Assembly (NCBI RefSeq): GCF_017854415.1
Contig: NZ_JAFMHR010000007.1
Coordinates: 1 to 42,993 of the forward strand
DNA length: 42,993 nt
Direction: 5' to 3'
DNA from: Yoonia sp.
GTDB lineage: Bacteria > Pseudomonadota > Alphaproteobacteria > Rhodobacterales > Rhodobacteraceae
Under the pieces are notes generated by a model. The model worked only from the letters and a program-made list of their open reading frames with translations, did no database searches and had not been told where the DNA came from. Shown here piece after piece: positions 27,800-38,548 of the stretch (positions are counted from its first letter, which is position 1; each line of letters begins with the position of its first letter). Made by a program: the position numbers and the translations under genes.

Positions 27800-28738
27800 A
27801 TGTCACTCAAGATCGCTTTCCAAATGGACCCTATCGGGCCGATTGATATTGATGCTGACAGCACGTTCCGTATCGCGGAAGAGGCGCAAGCGCGCGGGCA
27901 TACCCTGTTCTATTATACACCTGATAAGCTTGCTTATAACCAAGGCAAAGTCACCGCAAAGGGCTGGCCACTTACAGTGCAGCGGGTCAAGGGCGACCAC
28001 TTTACATTGGGCGCTGAAGAAACCGTTGATCTTGCCGATTTTGATGTTGTGTGGCTCCGCCAAGATCCACCGTTTGACATGGCTTACATTACGACCACGC
28101 ACATCTTGGATATGGTGCACCCCGATACGTTGGTCGTGAACGACCCGTTTTGGGTGCGTAACTATCCAGAAAAACTGTTGGTTCTAAATTTCCCTGATCT
28201 TACGCCGCCGACAATGATCGCGCGTGATCTTGCGACCCTCAAAGAATTTCGTGCCCAACATGGTGATGTGATCCTCAAGCCGCTCTACGGAAACGGCGGG
28301 GCAGGTGTATTCAAGATGCATTCCGCTGACAGCAACCTTGCGTCGTTGCATGAACTTTTTGCGGGCATAAACCGCGAGCCTTTGATTATGCAAAAGTTTC
28401 TACCTGATGTGTCCAAGGGCGATAAACGGGTGATTTTGATTGATGGTGAACCTGTAGGGGCGATCAACCGCGTACCAGCGGCCGGTGAAACAAGGTCAAA
28501 CATGCATGTCGGCGGGCGACCGGAAAAGGTTGATCTGACACCGCGTGATCGCGAGATTTGCGCGCGGATCGGGCCGCTTTTGCGCGAAAAAGGTCAGGTT
28601 TTCGTCGGTATCGATGTGATTGGAAACTGGCTGACAGAGATCAATGTGACCTCACCCACTGGCATCCAAGAGCTTGAGCGTTTTGACGGCGTTAACATCG
28701 CCGAAAAGATTTGGCAGGCGATCGAAGCACGGCGTTAA
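27800..28738 (+). CDS. gshB: Glutathione synthetase
   Basis: [50 protein letters not shown]. Confidence 0.96.
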   Translation: MSLKIAFQMDPIGPIDIDADSTFRIAEEAQARGHTLFYYTPDKLAYNQGKVTAKGWPLTVQRVKGDHFTLGAEETVDLADFDVVWLRQDPPFDMAYITTTHILDMVHPDTLVVNDPFWVRNYPEKLLVLNFPDLTPPTMIARDLATLKEFRAQHGDVILKPLYGNGGAGVFKMHSADSNLASLHELFAGINREPLIMQKFLPDVSKGDKRVILIDGEPVGAINRVPAAGETRSNMHVGGRPEKVDLTPRDREICARIGPLLREKGQVFVGIDVIGNWLTEINVTSPTGIQELERFDGVNIAEKIWQAIEARR

Positions 28739-30249
28739 GCCTCTTTCGTGAGTGGGGTGCGATAGCTGACGGCCTCTGCGATATGGGGTTTGCGCACATC
28801 GGCGACGCCTTCTAGGTCTGCAATTGTGCGGGCAACACGCAAAACGCGGTGGTAGCCCCGCGCAGACAAACCAAAGCGCTCGGCGACTTTGATCAACAAT
28901 GCGCGGCCTTCGCTATCGGGTGTCGCGGCATGCTCTAGCATTTGACCCTCAAGATCGGCATTGACGCGCATGTGGTCATGCCCGTCAAAACGGGCCGTTT
29001 GGATGTTGCGTGCTGCGGAGACACGGGCTGCGACCCTCGCTGAAGTTTCACCATCTGCGGGCAGGTCCAAATCGGTAAATGCAACGGGTGGTACTTCGAC
29101 ACGCAAATCAAACCGGTCCATCAACGGACCGGAAATACGACCAAGATAGTCCTCGCCACATAGCGGAACCCGCGCACAGGCACGCTCCGGTTCCGCCAAA
29201 TATCCACATTTGTAGGGGTTTGCTGCGGCGACGAGCATGAACTTACACGGATATCGTACATGCGCATTTGCCCGCGCCACGATGATTTGGCCGGTCTCAA
29301 TCGGTTGGCGTAACGTTTCCAATACAGCGCGTGGGTATTCGGGGAATTCGTCCATGAACAAAACCCCGTTGTGCGCGAGGCTGATTTCCCCGGGTTTGGC
29401 GTTGCGTCCGCCACCAACGATCGCAGCCATGGATGCGGTGTGATGCGGTTCGCGGAAGGGTGGTTCGCGGCTGATGCCCCCTTCGTCGAGCAGTCCGGAA
29501 AGTGAGTGGATCATTGACGTTTCCAGCGCTTCGACCGGGGAGAGCGGCGGCAAAATGCCCGGAATGCGTGCCGCGAGCATCGATTTTCCAGAACCTGGTG
29601 ATCCGATCATCAACAAATGATGCCGACCTGCCGCTGCGATTTCCAACGCTCGTTTTGCCCGTTCCTGGCCTTTGACTTCGGCTAAATCGCGGGACGCATT
29701 GCGGCCTATTGCTTCGCCCGGTTGTGCGGGCGTCAGGATGGATTGCCCCGTAAAATGCCGCACCATTTCGGCCAAGTTTCGTGGCGCGATCACGTTTGCT
29801 GCACCAACCCATGCGGCCTCTGCGCCACAGCCAGCAGGGCACAGCAATGTGCGTCCGTCTTGTGCCGCAGTCATGGCAGCGGGCAGTGCGCCGATCACTG
29901 GCACTAGGCTGCCGTCCAACGACAATTCGCCCAATGCGACGGTCTGCGCTGCGTGATCTTTGGGTACGACTTCGAGAGCGGCAAGCAATGCCAAGGCAAT
30001 GGGAAGGTCGAAGTGCGATCCTTCTTTTGGCAAATCCGCTGGCGACAGGTTCACGGTGATCCGCTTTGACGGCAACGCAATCGCCATCGCACCCAATGCC
30101 GACCGGACCCGTTCGCGTGCTTCTGATACGGCTTTGTCAGGCAAACCCACGATTGAAAATGCCGGGATTCCGGGTGAAATCGCACATTGGACTTCGACCA
30201 GCCGTGCCTCGATGCCTTCAAAGGCGACTGTGTAGGCGCGTGCGACCAT
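28735..30249 (-). CDS. comM: YifB/ComM family Mg-chelatase-like AAA ATPase
   Basis: [70 protein letters not shown]; start at 30255 or 30249. Confidence 0.93.
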   Translation of the reverse strand: MVARAYTVAFEGIEARLVEVQCAISPGIPAFSIVGLPDKAVSEARERVRSALGAMAIALPSKRITVNLSPADLPKEGSHFDLPIALALLAALEVVPKDHAAQTVALGELSLDGSLVPVIGALPAAMTAAQDGRTLLCPAGCGAEAAWVGAANVIAPRNLAEMVRHFTGQSILTPAQPGEAIGRNASRDLAEVKGQERAKRALEIAAAGRHHLLMIGSPGSGKSMLAARIPGILPPLSPVEALETSMIHSLSGLLDEGGISREPPFREPHHTASMAAIVGGGRNAKPGEISLAHNGVLFMDEFPEYPRAVLETLRQPIETGQIIVARANAHVRYPCKFMLVAAANPYKCGYLAEPERACARVPLCGEDYLGRISGPLMDRFDLRVEVPPVAFTDLDLPADGETSARVAARVSAARNIQTARFDGHDHMRVNADLEGQMLEHAATPDSEGRALLIKVAERFGLSARGYHRVLRVARTIADLEGVADVRKPHIAEAVSYRTPLTKEA

Positions 30250-30264
30250 AACCAACTCCCGTTA

Positions 30265-30304
30265 ATGGTTAATGGGTACGTCAGGGTAGTTTAAGAATGG
30301 TTAA
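30265..30304 (-). promoter_or_regulatory. Two CtrA half-site 8-mers (TTAACCAT on the comM strand) upstream of comM
   Basis: ATGGTTAA at 30265-30272 and 30297-30304. Confidence 0.45.
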
Positions 30305-30990
30305 TTTTGCGCCTCTGGCCATGGTTTACGTGCCAGATCGCTGGAATATGGCCATGGATCATAGCGATCCTTTAATCCTTCGGTGCGCCACTGCATGAAA
30401 GCAGGGTCATCGAGATGGGTTTTTACATAGTCGCGCGCTGCATCGCTGACAGGCAGATCATATGCCGTGATCCGCATTGCAACGGGCGCATAGAAAACGT
30501 CCGCTAGCGAATATTCACCGAACAACCATGGGCCGTCTGCCCCGTGGCGATTGCGGGCAAGTGACCAAAGCGCGTCAATCCGTGCAAGGTCGCGGCGCAC
30601 GTTATCAGAAACTTCAAATCCGTCATAGCAAAACGCCAGCATCATTGGGCAGGCATCACGCAATGCGCCAAATCCGCTGTGCATTTCAGCCGTGATTGAC
30701 CGCGCAAGTGCGCGCGCTGCCGGGTCGCGCGGATATAGGTTAACGCTTGGGTTTTCTTCGACGAGTGTTTCGGCCATTGCCAAGCTGTCGGTGACAACAT
30801 GACCGCCCGGAGTTTGTAAAACCGGCACAGTGCGTGCCGGCTGCAAATGCGCGAGGTCTGTCTGCATCGTGCCAGAATAAAGCCCGACCATATGCGCGTT
30901 GTAAGGAAGCCCGAATTTTTCAAGCATTAGCCAGCCGCGTAGCGACCAACTGCTGAAGGTGCGATCACCAATGTAAAGTTGATATGTCAT
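30301..30990 (-). CDS. Glutathione S-transferase family protein
   Basis: YQLYIGDRTFSSWSLRGWLMLEKFGLPYN; TVPVLQTPGGHVVTDSLAMAETL. Confidence 0.9.
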   Translation of the reverse strand: MTYQLYIGDRTFSSWSLRGWLMLEKFGLPYNAHMVGLYSGTMQTDLAHLQPARTVPVLQTPGGHVVTDSLAMAETLVEENPSVNLYPRDPAARALARSITAEMHSGFGALRDACPMMLAFCYDGFEVSDNVRRDLARIDALWSLARNRHGADGPWLFGEYSLADVFYAPVAMRITAYDLPVSDAARDYVKTHLDDPAFMQWRTEGLKDRYDPWPYSSDLARKPWPEAQN

Positions 30991-31049
30991 AACTTGTTCA
31001 TAACCCGATGCTGATCAAAATGCCGCTCGAAATCGTGTGATCTATTCCA

Positions 31050-31619
31050 TCACGGGATGTGATTGATGTGCCCGGCGGCCCAACCGTTTGATCCGTGTTC
31101 AAGTACCGTGACAGACAGATTTTCGATGCGGTGGCTGAATGCAGTGTACGCATCGATGCCCAACGCCCGTTGCACTTGGGTCAGGATTACGCCGAAATGC
31201 GCGACGACGATCAGATCGGCATGTCCTTGTTTCAGGTACCCGTCGATCGCATTGTCGACGCGGCTACGCACGGTGTTCCAGCTCTCGCCTTTTGGCGGTG
31301 CGGCATCGCCCGGGGTTTCCCAATAGGCACGAATTGTTTCGGGATCTTTGGATTCGACTTCGGCGAATGTCTTAAGCTCCCAGTCACCAAAGTTAATTTC
31401 GCGCAAATTGGGGTCATGGGGCAGTCTGACGTCGCGCTTTAGCGCGTCTGCTGTGGCTGATGCGCGGATCAGGTCGGATGACACGACAGGCGCGGCAGGA
31501 AGGTATTCGCGCAGGCGGCTAATCGCGGCGGTGTCAGACAGGTCCGCTGGAATATCGGACCAACCAACCATTGATTTTGCGTGGGTTGGCCCGTGCCGGA
31601 TCAGCCAGAGACGGGTCAA
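31050..31619 (-). CDS. Histidine phosphatase family protein (CobC-like)
   Basis: LWLIRHGPTHAKSMVGW; LREINFGDWE; overlaps cobU by 4 nt. Confidence 0.87.
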   Translation of the reverse strand: MTRLWLIRHGPTHAKSMVGWSDIPADLSDTAAISRLREYLPAAPVVSSDLIRASATADALKRDVRLPHDPNLREINFGDWELKTFAEVESKDPETIRAYWETPGDAAPPKGESWNTVRSRVDNAIDGYLKQGHADLIVVAHFGVILTQVQRALGIDAYTAFSHRIENLSVTVLEHGSNGWAAGHINHIP

Positions 31620-32146
31620 GGCAGCGGACCCTTTAGTGACAATGGAAGACCCGCCATGACAGCGACGACCAGTTCAGCTTGCAAGGCGATTTGTTGGTTC
31701 AAAATGCCTTGCGCATTGCGAAACTGCCGCGCGAGGGCATTGTCAGGCACAATGCCTTGTCCGACCTCGTTTGAGACAATGACCACTGGGTTTTTGGTAC
31801 TTGCCGCAGCTTCCAAAAGGATTTTGCTGTATGCAGCGACATCAAAGTCCCCGAGGATTAGATTGGTTAACCACAGCGTGGCGCAATCAATCAAGATCGG
31901 TTGGCCTGATGGGGCCGTTCGCATTGCTGCCGCGACCTCAACGGGTTCTTCAACCGTATGCCATGACGTGCCGCGCATGTCGCGGTGGCGGGCAACTTTT
32001 TGGGCCATTTCATCGTCATAGACTTGTGCTGTTGCGATGTAGGTCGGGCAATCACTTGCCCGCAAGATCAGGTTTTCAGCAAATGCTGATTTTCCAGAGG
32101 CGGCACCGCCTAGCACGAGGGTGAGTTTGGGCAATGTCATAGGCAA
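31616..32146 (-). CDS. cobU: Bifunctional adenosylcobinamide kinase/adenosylcobinamide-phosphate guanylyltransferase
   Basis: LTLVLGGAASGKSAFAENLI; RGTSWHTVEEP; VSNEVGQGIVP. Confidence 0.94.
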   Translation of the reverse strand: MPMTLPKLTLVLGGAASGKSAFAENLILRASDCPTYIATAQVYDDEMAQKVARHRDMRGTSWHTVEEPVEVAAAMRTAPSGQPILIDCATLWLTNLILGDFDVAAYSKILLEAAASTKNPVVIVSNEVGQGIVPDNALARQFRNAQGILNQQIALQAELVVAVMAGLPLSLKGPLP

Positions 32147-32155
32147 AACTATTTC

Positions 32156-32185
32156 TGATCCAATCGGTTCATCGCTGCGTAACTA
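32156..32185 (+). promoter_or_regulatory. Candidate group IV sigma (RpoE/ChrR-type) promoter of rpoHII
   Basis: TGATCC (32156-32161) - 18 nt - TAACTA (32180-32185), about 50 nt upstream of the start codon. Confidence 0.5.
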
Positions 32186-32234
32186 TTATCAACAACAAAG
32201 TTAATGCAACGTGCGACCACTTGGGAGAGTTAAC

Positions 32235-33113
32235 ATGCGTGCGACCGGTTTTTCTGATCAAACTTTGTCTCGGACAGCGATGAAAGCAGAACTGCTTGAT
32301 GCTGAAACCGAATTGGCACTTGCTTATGCGTGGCGCGACCACCGCGACGAGCAAGCACTGCACCGTTTGATCACAGCATATATGCGTTTGGCAATTTCGA
32401 TGGCCTCTAAGTTCAAGCGCTATGGCGCGCCAATGAACGACCTGATCCAAGAGGCGTCAGTTGGTCTTATGAAAGCCGCTGACAAGTTTGATCCTGACCG
32501 CGGCGTGCGGTTTTCGACTTACGCTGTTTGGTGGATCAAGGCATCCATCCAAGATCACGTGATGCGCAACTGGTCGATGGTGCGCACCGGATCTACATCT
32601 TCTCAAAAGTCACTTTTCTTTAATCTGCGCCGTGTTCAAGCCCGGCTAGAGCGTGAAGCTGCTGCTGAAGGCCGTACACTTGACCGTCATGAAATGCGCG
32701 AATTGATCGCCAAAGAGGTCGGCGTGCCGTTGCATGATGTTGAAATGATGGAAGGGCGTTTGTCGGGTTCTGACTTCTCGCTGAACGCCACGCAGTCAGC
32801 CGAAGATGAAGGTCGCGAATGGATTGACGCGCTCGAGGATGACGGCCCACAGGCTGCGGAAACTGTCGAGAACAACCATGATAACGACACTTTACGCCAG
32901 TGGTTATTGACGGCTTTGTCCGACTTGAATGATCGCGAGCAGTTTATTGTGCGCGAACGCAAGCTACGCGATGCGCCACGGACGCTTGAAAGTCTTGGAA
33001 CAGAGTTGGGCCTGTCAAAAGAGCGCGTGCGCCAGCTTGAAGCGGCTGCATTTGGGAAAATGCGCAAAAGCCTCGAGTCGCAAAGTACAGAGGTGCATTC
33101 GTTCTTTGCATAG
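32235..33113 (+). CDS. rpoH2: RNA polymerase sigma-32 family factor, RpoHII-like
   Basis: LIQEASVGLMKAADKFDPDRGVRFSTYAVWWIKASIQDHVMRNWSMVRTG; C-terminal HTH LGLSKERVRQLEAAAFGKMRK. Confidence 0.92.
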   Translation: MRATGFSDQTLSRTAMKAELLDAETELALAYAWRDHRDEQALHRLITAYMRLAISMASKFKRYGAPMNDLIQEASVGLMKAADKFDPDRGVRFSTYAVWWIKASIQDHVMRNWSMVRTGSTSSQKSLFFNLRRVQARLEREAAAEGRTLDRHEMRELIAKEVGVPLHDVEMMEGRLSGSDFSLNATQSAEDEGREWIDALEDDGPQAAETVENNHDNDTLRQWLLTALSDLNDREQFIVRERKLRDAPRTLESLGTELGLSKERVRQLEAAAFGKMRKSLESQSTEVHSFFA

Positions 33114-33171
33114 ATTGTCATTCCGGTGCCTTCTGACCTAGTGTCAGGGCAACAAAAACCGGAGACAGCAG

Positions 33172-34365
33172 ATGCTGGCCAATAAACACATTCTACTTAT
33201 CGTTGGAGGCGGCATTGCCGCCTTCAAGTCGTTGGACCTTGTCCGCAGGTTACGTGAACGCGGCGCGCGCGTGACACCTGTTTTAACCAAAGCAGGCGCA
33301 GAGTTTGTCACCCCGCTTAGCTTGTCTGCTTTGTCTGCATCGAAGCTTTATCAAGAGCTGTTCGATCTGAATGACGAGGCCGAAATGGGCCATATTGAAT
33401 TGTCTCGCGCGGCTGACCTGATTGTTGTGGCCCCAGCCACCGCTGATTTGATGGCAAAGATGGCGGGTGGTTTGGCAAATGACCTTGCTTCGACATTGCT
33501 GCTTGCAACGGATAAGCGGGTGCTGATCGCCCCTTCGATGAACGTGCGCATGTGGGAACACCCTGCGACCCAGCGCAATTTGGCGACATTGCAAGGTGAC
33601 GGCATTTTGGTCGTTGGCCCGAACGAAGGTGATATGGCGTGTGGTGAATACGGTCCCGGACGCATGGCAGAAGTGCCTGAGATCATTGCGGCAATTGATA
33701 TCGCATTGTCGGATGGGCCACTTAAGGGGCGGCATGTCTTAGTGACGTCTGGCCCGACACATGAACCCATTGATCCTGTGCGTTACATCGCGAACCGGTC
33801 TTCTGGCGCGCAAGGCACTGCCATTGCGAGCGCGCTTTTGGCGCTGGGCGCAGATGTGACGTTTGTGACGGGTCCTGCTGATGTGCCTCCGCCGATGGGG
33901 GTCACTGTCGTAAAGGTGCAAACCGCCAAAGAAATGTTGGACGCTGTTTTGAACGCACCTGCCGCTGACGCAGCCATATTTGCTGCTGCTGTTGCGGACT
34001 GGCACGTCGCAAACGCTGCAGTTAGCAAGATCAAGAAAGACGGCACAGGGCTGCCGCGTCTCGATTTTGCTCAGAACCCTGACATTCTGGCGACTGTATC
34101 GCAGATGACGGATGGGCGACCAAAGCTGGTCGTCGGGTTTGCCGCCGAGACCGACGACGTGATTGCGAATGCCACCGCAAAGCGGCTGCGCAAGCAATGT
34201 GACTGGATAGTTGCCAACGATGTATCACCCGAAACGGGGATCATGGGCGGGACCGAAAACGCGGTCACGCTGATATCGGAACACGGGGCCGAAAGCTGGC
34301 CGCGCATAGGCAAGGACGCCGTTGCGGCAAAGTTGGCGGCGCGTATCGCAGAGGCCCTCGTTTGA
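33172..34365 (+). CDS. coaBC: Bifunctional phosphopantothenoylcysteine decarboxylase/phosphopantothenate-cysteine ligase
   Basis: [62 protein letters not shown]. Confidence 0.96.
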   Translation: MLANKHILLIVGGGIAAFKSLDLVRRLRERGARVTPVLTKAGAEFVTPLSLSALSASKLYQELFDLNDEAEMGHIELSRAADLIVVAPATADLMAKMAGGLANDLASTLLLATDKRVLIAPSMNVRMWEHPATQRNLATLQGDGILVVGPNEGDMACGEYGPGRMAEVPEIIAAIDIALSDGPLKGRHVLVTSGPTHEPIDPVRYIANRSSGAQGTAIASALLALGADVTFVTGPADVPPPMGVTVVKVQTAKEMLDAVLNAPAADAAIFAAAVADWHVANAAVSKIKKDGTGLPRLDFAQNPDILATVSQMTDGRPKLVVGFAAETDDVIANATAKRLRKQCDWIVANDVSPETGIMGGTENAVTLISEHGAESWPRIGKDAVAAKLAARIAEALV

Positions 34366-34817
34366 CTGTAGAAATCCAATTTCAATGGGAAGCAGATGCG
34401 GATCAATCCCTTGGTTTGCCGTCCTATGAAACGGCAGGTGCCGCTGGTGCGGATTTGCGCGCAAATTTCGTAGACCAAGCTGCGCTGACACTCACCCCGT
34501 TTGGCCGTGCTTTGGTACCGACGGGTTTGCGTATGGCGATCCCTTCTGGGTTTGAAGTACAGATAAGGCCGCGGTCCGGTTTGGCACTGAAACATGGTGT
34601 CACGCTGGCCAATGCGCCGGGGACCATTGATAGCGATTATCGCGGTCCGCTTGGGGTCATCCTAATAAATCTCGGTGAAAGTGAATTCACAGTGACCCAT
34701 GGGATGCGTATTGCGCAGATGGTGGTCGCACCCGTTGTGCAGGCCAACTTTGACGTGGTGAAAACACTAACCGATACAGCGCGCGGCGCAGGCGGATTTG
34801 GATCAACGGGCCAATGA
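34362..34817 (+). CDS. dut: dUTP diphosphatase; TTG start overlapping the coaBC stop
   Basis: [52 protein letters not shown]. Confidence 0.95.
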   Translation: MTVEIQFQWEADADQSLGLPSYETAGAAGADLRANFVDQAALTLTPFGRALVPTGLRMAIPSGFEVQIRPRSGLALKHGVTLANAPGTIDSDYRGPLGVILINLGESEFTVTHGMRIAQMVVAPVVQANFDVVKTLTDTARGAGGFGSTGQ

Positions 34818-35866
34818 TTATGGTTGGCACAATGGCAATTACCCTTTGGGTGATTGGAATGGCGATGAAGGTGCCTATTGCAGTGCGCTGGAACATGATG
34901 GCGATTCTGATCGGCGCTGTAATTCTGGGTCACCTCATTTTGCCAAATGGGCATCCTTTGCGAATGGCGACGGGGGGCGATGCGCGGCTTTGGGTCATCA
35001 TCTTTGTGCTCGCTGTTTTGATCTGGGGCTATCGCAAGCTGTTGGGTAAGTTGCGCGCGCGGGTGGCCCAAAACGAAGCTCCCGTTGTGCAATCGGGTAG
35101 TTTTTCCGAAACCGAACTCGACCGTTATGCCCGTCATATTATTCTGCGCGAAGTTGGCGGCCCGGGCCAAAAAGCCCTGCGCAATGCCCGTGTTTTAGTG
35201 GTGGGGGCCGGTGGTCTGGGCGCACCTGCCTTGCAATATCTGGCTGCTGCTGGCGTTGGTACAATCGGGGTGATCGATGATGATGTCGTCGAAAACGCCA
35301 ACCTGCAACGACAGGTCATTCACCTTGATCGCAATATTGGCATGCCGAAGGTCCATTCAGCAGCAGAGGCGATGAAAGCACAAAACCCGTTTGTAACTGT
35401 CTTGCCTTATCACCGTCGACTGGATGTTGAAAATGCGGCGGCGCTGTTTGCGGAATATGATTTGGTGCTGGACGGCTCTGACAATTTTGCCACCCGCTAT
35501 CTGGTAAATGAAACGGCCGTGGCAACTGAAACGCCCCTGATCGCGGCGGCACTGACGCAATGGGAAGGGCAAATCAGCCTTTATGACGCCGCCAATGGGA
35601 CACCTTGCTACGCTTGTGTGTTTCCACAAACCCCTGACCCTTCTTTGGTGCCAAGTTGCGCCGAGGCAGGCGTAATCGGGCCGCTGCCCGGCGTTTTGGG
35701 GTCAATGATGGCGGTTGAGGCGGTCAAACACATCACTGGCGCAGGCGAAGGCCTAAGCGGTCGATTGCTGATTTATGATGCACTTTATGCGCAAGTACGT
35801 ACGATTTCCGTCAAACCAAGCGCTGATTGCCCTGTTTGCCAAGGGCGCGGCGCAAGGGCGACATAA
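34814..35866 (+). CDS. HesA/MoeB/ThiF family adenylyltransferase with an N-terminal transmembrane extension
   Basis: First ~85 aa hydrophobic segments; then [72 protein letters not shown]; CxxC pairs CYAC/CPVC. Confidence 0.9.
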   Translation: MIMVGTMAITLWVIGMAMKVPIAVRWNMMAILIGAVILGHLILPNGHPLRMATGGDARLWVIIFVLAVLIWGYRKLLGKLRARVAQNEAPVVQSGSFSETELDRYARHIILREVGGPGQKALRNARVLVVGAGGLGAPALQYLAAAGVGTIGVIDDDVVENANLQRQVIHLDRNIGMPKVHSAAEAMKAQNPFVTVLPYHRRLDVENAAALFAEYDLVLDGSDNFATRYLVNETAVATETPLIAAALTQWEGQISLYDAANGTPCYACVFPQTPDPSLVPSCAEAGVIGPLPGVLGSMMAVEAVKHITGAGEGLSGRLLIYDALYAQVRTISVKPSADCPVCQGRGARAT

Positions 35867-35905
35867 TTTCTACGCTGCAACTGGCGGCGTGAACGTTCAA
35901 ACACT

Positions 35906-35927
35906 ACCTGTCATGCAAAGGAGAATT
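35906..35927 (+). repeat. 22-nt leader element ACCTGTCATGCAAAGGAGAATT (copy 1), upstream of the M3 peptidase
   Basis: 20/22 identical to 38549-38570. Confidence 0.5.
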
Positions 35928-35930
35928 CCC

Positions 35931-37958
35931 ATGACAAATCCACTTCTCGCGAAATGGGACACACCATTTGGCCTGCCGCCTTTCGATCTGATTTCTGACG
36001 ATGATTACACGCCAGCGGTCGCAACTGCGCTGGCCAGTTCCCGCGCCAATATCGCAGCCATTGCCGACGATCCTGCTACCCCTGATTTTGCCAATACGGT
36101 CGAGGCGCTAGAGCGTGCTGATGAAACTCTGGGTCGCGTTTTGGGTGCATTTTATAATGTGGCTGGTGCAGACAGTAACCCTGCGCGTGAGGCATTGCAG
36201 CGTGAATTTGCACCGCTACTTAGCGCTTACAGCTCTGAGGTGTCAGAAAATAAAGCGCTGTTTGCCCGCGTTCAAGCCGTTTGGGATAAGCGCGAAGAGC
36301 TTGATCTGACGGATGAACAACAGCGCGTCTTGATGCTGACCCATCGCGGGTTCGTCCGCGCAGGGGCACAATTAGAAGGTGTCGCTGCTGAAAATCTGCG
36401 CGCTGCCAAGTCGCGTCTTTCCGTGCTTGGAACCGATTTCGTGCAAAACCTGCTTGCCGATGAACGCGAATGGTTCATGCCATTGGCGGCTGATGATCTT
36501 GTTGGATTGCCTGACTTTGTGATCGCCACAGCAAAGGCCGCGGGCGACGAAAAGGATGCGGGCGGGCCTGTCGTGACCCTGTCGCGGTCGCTGATTGTGC
36601 CGTTTTTGCAGTTCTCTGGGCGCCGTGATCTGCGCCAAAAGGCGTATGAGGCTTGGGGCGCACGCGGGGCAAACGGGGGCAAAACGGACAATCGCGCGAT
36701 TGCTGCCGAGACGCTTAAGCTGCGCGAAGAGCGCGCAAAACTGCTTGGCTATGAAAGCTTTGCCGATTTCAAACTAGAAACCGAAATGGCGGGAACACCG
36801 CAAGCAGTCCGCGATTTGCTGATGAATGTCTGGGAACCTGCAAAGGCGGCTGCCCTGGATGATGCTGCAATCCTCGAACGAATGTTGCACGCAGAAGGCT
36901 TTGATGGCCCGCTGGAGCCTTGGGATTGGCGCTATTATTCCGAAAAGCGGCGCAAGGAATTGCATGATCTGGATGAAGCAGAGCTGAAGCCGTACCTGCA
37001 ACTTGACCGGATGATTGAAGCATCTTTTGCCTGTGCCAACCGCCTATTCGGTCTAGAATTCGAACCAATAGAAGGGCCAGTCTACCACCCCGATGTGCGC
37101 CTTTGGGAAGTGACCCGCGACGGCGCGCACGTGGCCGTTTTCATCGGTGATTACTTTGCGCGTGGATCAAAACGGTCAGGTGCTTGGTGTTCTGCAATGC
37201 AATCGCAGCATCGCCTGTCGGGTGATGTGCGTCCGCATGTCGTGAACGTCTGCAATTTCGCCAAGCCAGAGGCGGGCAAGCCTGCGCTGTTGTCTTATGA
37301 TGATGCACGCACGTTGTTCCATGAATTTGGCCATGCACTTCACCAGATGTTGTCTGACGTGACCTATGAAAGCATCTCTGGCACGTCGGTGTCGCGTGAT
37401 TTTGTTGAATTACCAAGCCAGCTTTATGAGCATTGGTTAGAGGTGCCAGAGGTTTTGGCCGAATTTGCGACCCACGCGGACACGGACGAGGCGATGCCGA
37501 CCGATTTGCTGAACCGCATGTTGGGGGCCGCGACCTATGACATGGGGTTCCAGACCGTCGAATATGTGGCCTCTGCTTTGGTCGATCTAGAGTTCCACAA
37601 TGGGCCAGCGCCTGCCGATCCAATGCAGAAACAGGCTGAAATTCTGGAAAGCATCGGCATGCCGCGCGCAATCCGGATGCGTCATGCGACCCCGCACTTT
37701 GCACACGTATTTGCTGGCGACGGGTATTCCAGTGGCTACTACAGTTACATGTGGTCCGAGGTGATGGACGCGGATGCATTTGCTGCGTTCGAAGAGGCTG
37801 GCGACCCGTTTGATCCGGCCACCGCTAAATTGCTAGAACAGACCGTGCTTTCTTCAGGCGGTTCTGTGGATGCAGCAGAGCTATATAAGGCGTTTCGCGG
37901 TCGTTTGCCGGGGGTAGAGGCGCTTTTGAAAGGGCGCGGATTGGACAAGGCGGCTTAG
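35931..37958 (+). CDS. M3 family metallopeptidase (oligopeptidase A/Dcp-like)
   Basis: HEFGHALHQ zinc-binding motif; NPLLAKWDTPFGLPPFDLI N-terminus; start at 35931. Confidence 0.95.
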   Translation: MTNPLLAKWDTPFGLPPFDLISDDDYTPAVATALASSRANIAAIADDPATPDFANTVEALERADETLGRVLGAFYNVAGADSNPAREALQREFAPLLSAYSSEVSENKALFARVQAVWDKREELDLTDEQQRVLMLTHRGFVRAGAQLEGVAAENLRAAKSRLSVLGTDFVQNLLADEREWFMPLAADDLVGLPDFVIATAKAAGDEKDAGGPVVTLSRSLIVPFLQFSGRRDLRQKAYEAWGARGANGGKTDNRAIAAETLKLREERAKLLGYESFADFKLETEMAGTPQAVRDLLMNVWEPAKAAALDDAAILERMLHAEGFDGPLEPWDWRYYSEKRRKELHDLDEAELKPYLQLDRMIEASFACANRLFGLEFEPIEGPVYHPDVRLWEVTRDGAHVAVFIGDYFARGSKRSGAWCSAMQSQHRLSGDVRPHVVNVCNFAKPEAGKPALLSYDDARTLFHEFGHALHQMLSDVTYESISGTSVSRDFVELPSQLYEHWLEVPEVLAEFATHADTDEAMPTDLLNRMLGAATYDMGFQTVEYVASALVDLEFHNGPAPADPMQKQAEILESIGMPRAIRMRHATPHFAHVFAGDGYSSGYYSYMWSEVMDADAFAAFEEAGDPFDPATAKLLEQTVLSSGGSVDAAELYKAFRGRLPGVEALLKGRGLDKAA

Positions 37959-38485
37959 TCGCGGATTTCCGCGTCGGCCACACCCCACAGGGCAGATTTC
38001 GGAACCCAGCCGCGATAGCCACCTGCGGTCAGTTCGCACCAGTCTGGCGTGCAGTCTTCTAGGCGGGCGACGACGCCCGGCTCTAGCGTTGCGTTTTCAA
38101 GCGCGTCTTGCTGGGGGCGTGAACGCAAGGCTGTTTGCTCGCCTTCGACCACAACTGTCCGGGCCCCTGACAGCATCCGGTAATGCACCCAGCCGCCTTG
38201 ACCGTCGCGGTCGATCACGCGCCGCCAATGGCCGTATTCTGCGATTACTTGCAACGGCATATCGCGACGTTTGAACACCCAGTCGATCCGGTGGGACAGT
38301 GACGGGCCACGACGCACGTTTGCTTCGTTTGCGCGCAAGGATACAAATCGCGGCAGCGGCAAGTTGGTTTCCGGCCCGATAGCGGGACCCGCATCATTTT
38401 GTTGTGCGTTGCCGATGGTCGTGCTGAGACAGACCACAAGAATTGCGGTCCGGATCACACGACGCCAATGCGCCAATACACCCAT
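37955..38485 (-). CDS. Secreted SH3-domain protein
   Basis: Signal peptide; LRANEANVRRGPSLSHRIDWVFKRRDMPLQVIAEYGHWRRVIDRDGQGGWVH. Confidence 0.85.
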   Translation of the reverse strand: MGVLAHWRRVIRTAILVVCLSTTIGNAQQNDAGPAIGPETNLPLPRFVSLRANEANVRRGPSLSHRIDWVFKRRDMPLQVIAEYGHWRRVIDRDGQGGWVHYRMLSGARTVVVEGEQTALRSRPQQDALENATLEPGVVARLEDCTPDWCELTAGGYRGWVPKSALWGVADAEIRD

Positions 38486-38548
38486 TGTTTGCCCTTACTG
38501 CTCTTTTTTGTGGTGCGCGGTTCTTGTGCTGCGCGTCCCTTTGGCGCA

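Noticed and set aside
31616-32234. Cobalamin riboswitch near cobU or ecm
   Set aside because: No B12-box-like sequence or adequate leader length seen upstream of either gene.
33134-33148. CTGAC-CTAGT-GTCAG inverted repeat upstream of coaBC
   Set aside because: 5-bp arms are too short to support without conservation data.
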